Source: Pleurobrachia bachei (taxonomy: Eukaryota > Ctenophora > Tentaculata > Cydippida > Pleurobrachiidae). From it: a stretch of 32,111 bases of DNA. Shown in pieces: positions 11,451 to 20,900 of this stretch. The notes beneath the pieces are model-generated. The model worked only from the letters and a program-made list of their open reading frames with translations. It was not told the DNA's origin and did no database searches. How positions within the stretch are numbered: the stretch's first letter is position 1; every line of letters starts with the position of its first letter. The stretch is from the NCBI GenBank assembly GCA_000695325.1, contig AVPN01000624.1, positions 8,978 through 41,088 of the forward strand. The letters run 5' to 3'. The position numbers and the translations under genes are program-made.

Positions 11451-11576
11451 GGGTGGGGGATTGGAATATATAATCGAGATCTGTTTAACTGTATACAAAA
11501 CGCGTGATAACTTAACAAGGCCGGCCCCTTGGGGGCACACAATTTCCAAAGCACTATAACTGTCTCTTTGATATAT

Positions 11577-13356
11577 TTAGACATCATCTTCGTAGCCCAC
11601 TAGATGAGATCTCCTATTATTGCGAGTGATGAGTGACCTCCAACCAGGTCTCTTATCCCACTCGTATTCCTTTAGCCCGCTGATGTTGCGATCTAGCTGC
11701 CACTCCTTTACCCACCAGGACTGTTCAGGTGTAGCCACTGAGAGAGAAGAAGGATTATTAACAGTATCAACGGTAAGTATAATAATGAGAGAAGTGGGGG
11801 ATATTAATGAAGTGTTCAGAACGCCACATACATTGCCTGTCTCACCACCTCCCCCCGGTGAAACAGGGCCGTTCTAACCCTCCAAATGTAAAGAAGGGCC
11901 AGGGTTAGAACATACACAGGTGCATTATTCAGAGGACTCTTGCGTGTGAGAGGTCAGTTTTGTTGTGTGTAAGTTATCACGCGCGAAAAGGTTGATACTC
12001 TCAATGTGTGTGTGCCACCGCGCCCTCCGTAATATTCCACTAGAGTTTGTGGGTGTGTGTGTAGCGGAGAGTGTGTGAAAGGCACCCAAACCCACCAGGG
12101 CACACACTCAATATATAGGTTAGTGTGTGAATTATAGGCTATTGTAGGTGAGAGAAAGGGAGGGAAAGTGGAGGGATAGGTTAAAGGTGTAGGTTATCTG
12201 AGAGCCGGAACAATGCCATTGAAAAACCTCAAAACCGACCACACACACAACGAATGATTCTGTACACACAATATACAGAACCTATCAACCACCATTCCTC
12301 AATACCCATTACCCACCCTCAATTGACCCCCTGACTTAAACTAGATGCAAAACAAAAAAGTTGATAATATACAACTTACAGGCAATATGTTTTGGAAAGT
12401 AGACTTGTCGGTCGTAGGCAGTGCCCTCAGGGGACCAGGGATGAATTATAGGCTCAGGATGCTTATATTTATCAAAAAGTCCAACCCACTCCTCGTACAG
12501 CATTCGCTGTTTCTTTGGATCTTTAATCTGGATGAAACGGGGACATGTGAGTAAAATGTGGGGGATACATGATTATATATGGCACAGATACAATAAAGTA
12601 CAATGCGGTACAATGAAGTACAATGAGTCTTGAGTGGTAAAGGGCACAAGGACGACTAATGACTCCTGAAATAGTGCGATACCAAGAGAGGAGGGGGCCG
12701 GGGCCCGGGGGAAACAAGAACTGCAAAGGACACACTAACAAACCCTGAGAGTACTACAAGTTACAACTGATAACATACACTGATATCGCATAGATCACAT
12801 GTTACAGATTCACATTTCACAGGCCCCCGCAACTTCTTTACGACTAAGTATATAACTCAACTTAATGTTTCAGTAGTAACAAGAAGTATAGATATATCGA
12901 ACATATGTTTACGGGATAGGTGCCAACCCTACCCCTCTACCACTCCACCAATCTGACTACAATCCTGCCCATCTTATCGCAGTGGCTACCTAATACATAA
13001 TAAGTGGGGCCACACTACAAACATGGTTCTATTTGGCAGGGAAATAACACATTTTCCTGTAACACAAAAACTCTGAACTCGTTCACATACACACAACCAC
13101 ACAACCCCCTTTTCACGAGCTCTGTAACACAACATCCCTTCTAATTATTACTAGTATACCACGTGTTACTTACATCCTTATTCTTGTCCAGTAAGTGCCG
13201 AACTCGCACCATATCTCGTCTCTGTATATCCATGTCCTTCCATTGATAAGACCAAATCATTTGGATGGTGGCCATATATAGCCGGCAAACCCGCTGGGAG
13301 TGGGTCAAACCGGGCAGGTTGAACGTCCCCATTACAAAGGGGAGTCTCTTCGCCAT
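11577..13356 (-). CDS. NDUFB9: NADH dehydrogenase (ubiquinone) 1 beta subcomplex subunit 9 (LYRM3), 3 exons
   Basis: Exons 13356-13174, 12527-12380 and 11737-11577 join in frame to 163 aa (human about 179). NDUFB9 is an LYR-family accessory subunit of respiratory complex I in the mitochondrial inner membrane. The N terminus LTHSQRVCRLYMATIQMI corresponds to the LTHQQKVLRLYKRAL region that carries the LYR motif; here the third position is Met. The middle block (EEWVGLFDKYKHPEPIIHP, then SPEGTAYDRQ) matches the family's conserved PxPYxxPxSPGGTxYER segment. The C terminus keeps the WWVKEW and WDKRPGW aromatic/basic stretch but is shorter than the human tail. Junctions use GTAAGT donors. It lies 279 bp downstream of PARP16 and 1.65 kb before the nearest PAIP1 start. 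Exons 2-3 are duplicated at 10176-11127. Confidence 0.85.
11871..11911. repeat. Inverted repeat with CTAACCCT arms (copy 2)
   Basis: The same 11-bp arms as at 10444-10504, but the intervening loop is only 19 bp. The two copies therefore differ by about 20 bp inside the loop while the arms are unchanged. Confidence 0.65.
12590..12626. repeat. Short tandem repeat GTACAATGAA-like, about 4 units
   Basis: Ten-to-eleven-base units (AGTACAATGCG, GTACAATGAA, GTACAATGAG) sit in NDUFB9 intron 1. Confidence 0.6.
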
Positions 13357-13635
13357 CGCACAGCTAGTCTGGTAATTAGGGGGAGTAATTAGGGAATCAA
13401 GTAATTGGGGATTGGGTGATGAGGATTGAGGCGATTAATAAAATGATGGGATTGTGAGGATCCGGGGTATTAGGGAGTTATGATGTTAGTTATGCAGGGG
13501 AGAGGTACCATTTAAAATAGAACTGTAGAGGCAAAACATTCCTCCCTTAAAAACTGAAGTTATCATCTACCAATTCAATTATAATACAACTGCACATTCT
13601 CAAACATAACACATAGCACTGACAATCAACACAAA
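13357..13635 (-). promoter_or_regulatory. Short PARP16-NDUFB9 intergenic region with acceptor-like site before the NDUFB9 ATG
   Basis: On the minus strand TAATTACCAG ends 12 nt upstream of the NDUFB9 ATG (AG at 13370-13369). It could be the acceptor of a 5' UTR intron or of a spliced leader. No TATA box is evident in this 279-bp gap. Confidence 0.4.
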
Positions 13636-14421
13636 TCACTTGAAAAGCTTTAAAATTTTCCTCTGGTTGGTGAAAAGACACACGGCCAGGAGCAAAAAGA
13701 CATACAAAACCAAGACACCGTGAGTTTTTAACCAACTTTTACCAGGCTTTTTGGGGACTGTGTAAATAAGCACGTGAGTGATCTGGACATGATCATTATT
13801 CTCAACAACAAAATAGTTATGGGGTAAAGATCCAGTATCAAAACTAATCCCTGATAGTTTCTCCTTCCCAACTCGGACCTGGAAACTTTTTACAACTTTA
13901 CATACCAGTACACACCGCATATTACCACCCAATTTGGACAGAGGCCAAGTTTTACCCGACTGAGCGAAGGAGTATGCTATGTCCAGATCACTACTCAGGT
14001 ATATTCCAGAACCGAACAAGGCCCTCCTGTTAAGGTGGCCCGCTAATCCATTCTTCAGGATGCTATACACATTTTCAGTATGGGTCCCGTGAAATGCAAT
14101 CCTTGTACCGTGAGCAGCGGACAGTCTGGTAAATTCTTCAGGCTCTCGAGGGGCTTTAATCGTTAGTACAAACTGTGGGAGGTATTTTTCCTCTTGAGAT
14201 ATAAATTCTGAAGTTAGGGAAGGGGTGAAGGGTTGGCAGAGGTAGTTTGACGTTTCCCTGTTGACCCATGATAGAGACCCGCTGTCTGTTTTATCTTCAA
14301 AATGTGCGGTTAACTCTTCTAAAGATGTGATGCTGTCCGGTAGGGGTTTTACAAGGGATGCTGATCGGTAGGAGTGTACGGCAGTGTATAGAATACAGAG
14401 GTAGAAATCAAGGGTTTCCAT
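13636..14421 (-). CDS. PARP16: Mono-ADP-ribosyltransferase PARP16 (ER tail-anchored)
   Basis: A single-exon coding region of 261 aa (human PARP16 about 322). PARP16 is a C-terminally anchored ER/nuclear-envelope enzyme that transfers single ADP-ribose units from NAD+; in mammals it modifies PERK and IRE1 in the unfolded protein response. Residues 1-75 look like the regulatory helical domain (ILYTAVHSYRSASLVKPLP matches the human SALQSYKRDSVLRPFP region). The catalytic fold has the NAD-binding His in AFHGTH (H111), Tyr in FGSGIYLSSD (Y141) and a third Tyr in HNYFVVENND (Y203), giving the H-Y-Y triad of this branch. Residues about 234-250 (GVLVLYVFLLLAVCLF) form one membrane segment followed by a basic tail. 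The frame stays open 8 codons upstream to an acceptor-like TTTTTGTAG, so a short extra N-terminal exon is possible. Confidence 0.88.
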   Translation of the reverse strand: METLDFYLCILYTAVHSYRSASLVKPLPDSITSLEELTAHFEDKTDSGSLSWVNRETSNYLCQPFTPSLTSEFISQEEKYLPQFVLTIKAPREPEEFTRLSAAHGTRIAFHGTHTENVYSILKNGLAGHLNRRALFGSGIYLSSDLDIAYSFAQSGKTWPLSKLGGNMRCVLVCKVVKSFQVRVGKEKLSGISFDTGSLPHNYFVVENNDHVQITHVLIYTVPKKPGKSWLKTHGVLVLYVFLLLAVCLFTNQRKILKLFK

Positions 14422-15338
14422 GAAGCAGGCTTCGTCATTCCATTTCCTACAAAAATATTAAAATCTTATTAAGTTAAGAAGATAAAAGTGTGGATAGGCT
14501 AACAGAAATGAGAAACATTAATTCAGGAAGATCGCAAACTGAATCACCGAACACCTATTCGCATTTCGCTTAGCACTTGTTTGCCGACTGCTAAGGCTGT
14601 GTTTTCAGTATTTTTCCGTATACTCTGGTTATGTTCTACCTCTTTGGCGTTTGGTCAATGCAACGTGATGTCGTGATGAAAATATAGCAGAGCACTGGCA
14701 AGTGGCAGCACCTCGAACCTGCTCGAGGCCCTCTGGGTCCAGGGTTACCATCTCTGGTCCCGGACGAATAGGAACTAACTAGGTCTAGGTTGAAGGTCAC
14801 TGAATCGGCTACTTACCTGTTCCCTGGACTCTGAAGGAGAGAAGTTGAAAATATCGGGAAATCCGAAATCGATATTAAAAAAGATGGGACATTTTTGAAA
14901 AAAGGGTGATTTTTTTGGACGACAAAATTAAGTTTCACATTTTATTTTAGCGATACATTAGCCGCGGCGCGTGCTGTTTTTGCGCGTGACTAAATTACCA
15001 CACAAACCGACTGCGCGTTGTGCTTTTATCATAAGGCTGTTGTCGCGCCCTCCGTAGCTGTAACTGTTTACACGCTCTGAGCCTGTTTCAGTTGCTATGC
15101 TACAAACTTGCCATGACGGAATGTCGAATTATCAAAAACAGATGTTTTCTTAAAAGAAGATCATATTCACGTTAACAATACAAACATTATTCAAGTCATT
15201 TAAAATGCATTCAATCATTAGCAGGGTGTCAATCAAAAACTCTACTACTGTCTCTTGCAAGTGGTCATGATAACTGCTCTCAACTTTTCGGTCAAAATCA
15301 TGCAAAATAATAAAACTGTATAAATATAACTCCATTGT
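14422..15338 (-). promoter_or_regulatory. Intergenic region between the vinculin-like gene and PARP16, with a CpG-rich core
   Basis: No exon is supported. About 14950-15060 is CpG-rich (GCCGCGGCGCG, TTTTGCGCGTGAC, TGTCGCGCCC) against an AT-rich background and is the likely PARP16 promoter. A potential 5' UTR exon donor (AACAG|GTAAGTAGC) lies at about 14813-14818. The acceptor-like TTTTTGTAG ends at 14447. The 61-codon frame at 15150-15335 has no recognisable domain and lies just after the vinculin-like stop, so I read it as 3' UTR. Confidence 0.45.
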
Positions 15339-17945
15339 TCAAACTACAACACTATCATCACTATCACTCCCTTCATCGACCCCCGTCCACTCCAAATCGG
15401 GCAACATTCCAGAGAGATGGGCGTGATAGCTGGATCTCAGCAACTTGTGGAGACATTCAACCATGGAGATGATGTGGGGTGAAACCAGGGAGAGGGGACC
15501 TGAAACAGACAAATGGGGTTATTTGGTGGACAGTGTGTACTGTTTAGGGAGAGCGAGAATAGAAAGATAGGGGGCTTTAGAAAGATAGAGAGAAACAGGT
15601 GTAACGCTCCATTGTCTCCCGTCTACTGATCTACAACAGACATCTGAAATGATACATCTAAGAGCTTCCTTTTGTTGTATTTTCTCAGCAACTGCATGAG
15701 AAACTTTTTCAAAAAGAGAGCTAAAGTTTTAGTTGTCATCGTGACATGTACATGTCTATCGATCTGACAGTACGGTACTGATTTGCAGGAATATAAAACT
15801 TAGTTTAATGTTTGTATTGTTGTCTCCAAAACCAGGAAACCAGGAACATTATAATCAGTACAATTACAAATTAAATGTACACACTAAACAGAGAATAGAG
15901 GATAGGTTGATGTTTTATCAGCCTCAATCCTCAGTGAGGATAATAAGTATAGGTGGTAGTTCTCATCCTGGATATGGGGAGTTTCAAAAATACCATTTGG
16001 AAAAAAATTTAAAAAACCAAAAACTAGACTCACCATCAGTAGGTACAAGTGAAGCAGTTATCATGATTTGCCGGGAAATGGAGGGGAGGGTTGAGGAACA
16101 GAACTCTAGATCACTAGCACATCCCTTGTGCTCACATGTGGGGATAATGATCGCTAAACTGTCACATAACTCTTGTATCGTATCAGAGATCTGCATTGCT
16201 AGTTCGATAACTTGGGCCCTGGGAGAGAGGAGGGGGAGTTAGTCAGAGTTAACTAAACAAGAATAATTACTGCATTATGTTTCATAATGCTATGTTTCCC
16301 CGCCGACATCTCATTTCTAACATGTGCATGAAGGCGGGACAGACATTTCGGATTAAATATATCACTCAAACAGTATAGAACAAATCCTTGTGTTCTAGTA
16401 GTACTAAATTGCGCGCCACATAGCGGAATTGCGCGCCACACATTTCATGAAAAAGTGTCATTGAAGTGGTTTATGAAGGAGCAGGTTGTTGTGTGCGCGG
16501 CTCTAGTTCCTACTTGTTGCCCTCGCAACCTGAAACGGGACAAGAGAGAGTGCTACACTTAGTCAGTATATCCCTTTAGATTTCTAAACCCCTATGCCTT
16601 TTTACAAAAGGCATCCGGGTGAAGGCCTTCGGCCTTCACCCGGGCGGGGAAAAAATACATAATGAATTTTATTCCGGCGTTAGTAGGAGCTTTTGTTCCC
16701 TTACACTCTACCTTTGAAAGCTTCTCCAAGGTAATAGAATATAGGAATTCTATACACTACACAACAGAGGTGGCAGCAGGTGGCACACACACACACCATG
16801 GATCACTGTGTGTATGTTATGATGCGGGGAGTTATTGAGTCGCTTGACACTGTCTTCCGACAGAAAGTTGTCAGATTGCGCGGAGCGAGGGTTACGAAAG
16901 TAACAAACAGAAAGTACTATGAGCAATTCAAGGGAGTTAAGACAAATTGGGCTATTCCAATGGGCACGGGAAACAGGGCAAATGTGTCCCTAAATATACC
17001 GAAAATTAAAACCACACACAAAACAAAATATTATCTTCTCTCTTACTTGTTTTCTGGGTTTCCAATGATCAGTAGGAACTGTTGTAGAAGTTTCTTGGTG
17101 GACAGGAGGATGTCATTTTGTTCTGTTTCCCATGGTGCGAGCTCGTCATCCAGATCCTGCAATGAGAACGGGGTTAGAAGAGGGGTTAGGAGGAGGTTAA
17201 AAGAGGCTAAACGGGGTTAGGAGACAAGGAGGTTACAAGAGGTTAGAAAAGATGATATGGGATTATAATCATATATGGGAGCGAGGGGATGGTAATAGGT
17301 ATTTCGAGGATGGTATAACAAAAAGGGGAAGCAGATGCAGACTACAAACTAATGTGTGGCGTCGAGAACAAAGGGTCCTCTCTCACACACACAACACACA
17401 CACAGTACATTTTTACACCCTTTCAGAAACCCTGAATCTTGACTTCCTATAACACCCAGTGAAAAAACAACAACAAATTGCCGCTTGTTCCAAACCTCTC
17501 CCTCCGTTCGGTGGATTAAATAGCTTCTTTCTCGAGGGGGTTATGTTTGACTTTACACGTACAAATCTAATATAATGTAGCGGTATTATTATATGCGGGA
17601 CACAGCAATATTCAGTTTGGTATGCAGTAAATCACACGTACAAGCTCTAATCCTGGCACAAAATCAAGACATTGTTCTAGAATTTTCTACAATCTCGATC
17701 AAAGCTACCTTGGTCCTTGGCGTATTATGTTCTAACCAGCACTTGTCTACTGTCTAGACTACTCTACAAGCTATAATATAATTGACACCCCAAAAAATGT
17801 GTGATACCTGAATCGTTTCACTGAGTGTCCGTTCAGTTCTTCCCTGTCCCTTTCTTGCCTCCTCCAAAGCCAACGCTTTCTCACTCACAACGGCGGCCAC
17901 ATCACAAACAGTCGGCTGAGGAGAGATAGATACATATAATATAGT

Positions 17946-17977
<32 letters not shown>

Positions 17978-20900
17978 TAGAGAGAGAGAGAAAGATCATA
18001 CAGGACTCTGCTATGATGCATGGAAAAGTAGCGTGCTGATCAGATGCGTAATGACGCTGGGAAACAAATAAAAAGGGCGTTTCAGTTTTAACGGCTAATC
18101 TCACTGATGTTACATGTTACTTAACACTGCAGCATACATTTCATGATGCTACATGATACATTCTGAATGTAAAACACATGAGGAAAACACACTAACCGAT
18201 TGTCGAGGGTCCTCTGTAGTTCCTAACTCTAACGGTCCACACTCATCCGGCTAAAGAGGGGGAGAAGGAGTTTAGTAATTTAAACATCTTTCCGACCGGA
18301 CTATCTCGAATCAAATCTCATGATATACCTCTCTCCAAAACTCACCAAATTTCCCTCGTCTTCCTCAGAGATTATAGGAGGCACAAAAGTGGGCTCTGGA
18401 GTCCTGGATTCTCCTTCATTGTCCGAGAAATGCAGCTCATCAAATGTTTGCGAACCTGTAATGTGTTGTTTATGGTGGTGTCACCTTTTGCCTAAGTGAA
18501 AGTGAAACCAACCCTCTTGCCTAAGTGAAAGTGAAACCAATCCTATATTACAGGTTCTATAACATGGTGATTGGTGTGTCGTATAAAGCCTATAAGGGAT
18601 GGACATTGGACGGCCAACCGACAGGCAGATTAATTGCACTCCATATTTGGATATTACACAAGTAAACCCTAATGAATAGAGCCAGGTTTGTGCCCTGACT
18701 TGTTCAGATTCTTACAGACACACACACAGAAGTCAGAACTATTGTTGAGCGATTCAATATAACATACAGATCACACCACGTACTTTATAACAGCCCAGCT
18801 AATGTAGCTTACCTGAAAGGTCAGACCGGAAGGTGTTTGACCTCACTCCCTCCTCATCATGCGGTGGGAGGTGAAGTAGGGCCGGTCCATCCTCCACCTC
18901 CTCCTCTTCTTCACTCATTTCGTAGATACTGGTGTCGAACTTGGTGTCTCCTGCCAGGGCTTTTACCTTACATAACCAGTCCGTGTATGAAGTCTTGAAT
19001 TCTAGCACCACCTGCAAAGATGGCTGTGGAGATTGAGAATGAGAGAGTTGGGATTCGTTTTTTACCGGGAGAATGAGAAATGAGAATGATTGAGAGAGTT
19101 GGGACTTGAAGAAAAGTGCATGTTATTGAGTGATCTATAGAATCTCTATTAGAAGGGCTCAAACTAGGAAAAGAAATAAAGAGGTATGCAGTGTGTGATC
19201 GAATATATTCATTCCAAATGCGCGGAAACATTCTCGCCTCTTGGATAATCTACTCAGAGAGAAAAGGACGATATAATAACAATCCCCCATTACTGCAGAA
19301 ACAAGGACAGACAAAATGACATTTTATTGATCATAAATCTCATAAAAAAGTTTCTAATTCCTATACCTCTTTTGTGGGTGCATCAGTGATCCTTGTCAGC
19401 GCTGACACCAGTGACACCATGCTAGCCTTCATCTGTGACACCTCCTTATCACCCCCTGTCACCCTCTCACTAATCAACCTCACCGCATCTATGGCCTCCT
19501 CAGTCGTCTCCCCCAACCTCTCTCCATCAAACTCAACCGAAGACACATCCAGGATATCTCTGGAGAGTGCCGGGATCATCCCACACACATTGGAACATGT
19601 CTCCTCGACCGCGGTGTTGAGGAGGTAAACTGCGAAACATGTCTCAACTCGAAGGGAGACAAACTCAGCGACGTCCAGATCAGGTAGTTTGCAGTCTTTA
19701 TGGGTGAGTAACCGGGTGATGTGTTTTGATGCTAATCCACTGAATTCCTGTTCTGAGAGTGGCTCAGATATTCGATCTACGGATGTAAGGACACTATCGA
19801 CTGTGTCCATTGGGTGCCCACTGGCTCTATCCTCGTATCTCACCGGGAAGTCACAATGGGGAAGAAGGACATCATCCAGAGCTATGGTCAGTAGCTTCAA
19901 CTTTGTACCCCACTGATACTTGATTGCCTCGAATTTAGTTCTCTGTGCCGCATCCTCGGGACGTCCCAATATCACCTTGATCGCATCGAGGAGTTGCAGG
20001 TATTAGTAGTGGTCATATCTAGAGTTATGACTGTCTTAAATATAAGACGATTTTGAAAATCACCGAGAAAAGAGCGAATTAGTATCTAGAACATCATTGT
20101 ATCGCTAATAAGTAATAATATAGCAGCAACCACTCGCGAATAGCTAATCGTGCAGAGATCGATAGCTATATCGCGATAGCTAATCGCGATAATTAATCGC
20201 AATAGCCAATCGCGATAACTAATCGCAATAGCTAATCGCGATAACTAATCGCGAAACTTATCCGTGATTACTATCTGCGATTACTATCGTACTAGTATTA
20301 GTTATTCGCAATTGATATCTTAGGTGGATTATACCATCTGTGATTATTATGACGTTGAAAAAGTCCTTGAATACCAAAACCGCGTTTATTAAATTCAGCT
20401 AGTAATAGTATAACAAAATGCCTGATACTAGATCCAAAAACCACACAAGTTTGGTGGATAGCCGGGGCCGCACAAATTAAAAATATGCGAAAGTTTTGAT
20501 ACCTGAACTTTCGGGGCCTGGGGTGCTGTTAAATTCGCGTTTCCATGATTATAACCAACAACATTTTCAAACTATACGCTAGGACCACTATCGCAATGAT
20601 TTAATCATTATTTTATTCCACAGTATCATAGTATAATTAGTATGATTCATACATACAGATCCATACATGTCATATAATACACCAATTAGTAATTACATGG
20701 CACAGTGGGTCGTTTCAGAGTCTGTTTTACAGAATAATATTATTCTGAGAATAGTTATACAGTGTGTTATCAGAGCGACTGACTATCATGGAAACGCGAA
20801 TTTAACAGCACCCCAGGCCCCGAAAGTTCATGTATCAAAACTTTCGCATATTTTTAATTTTTGCGGCCCCGGCTATCCACCAAACTTGTTTGGTTTTTGG

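Noticed and set aside
11059-11587. Open frames of 130-166 codons spanning the N run
   Set aside because: They exist only because the Ns contain no stop codons.
14700-14780. tRNA or tRNA-derived SINE (a GGTTCGAGG box on the minus strand)
   Set aside because: A B-box-like string and a 4-bp T-arm are present, but there is no A box at the right distance and no cloverleaf.
15150-15335. 61-codon minus-strand frame after the vinculin-like stop as a small gene
   Set aside because: It starts 4 nt after the stop in the expected 3' UTR and has no recognisable features.
16480-16520. Extra microexon after a TTTCAG in vinculin-like intron 10
   Set aside because: No donor gives a phase compatible with the next exon, whereas direct splicing 17047 to 16218 keeps the frame and the vinculin alignment.
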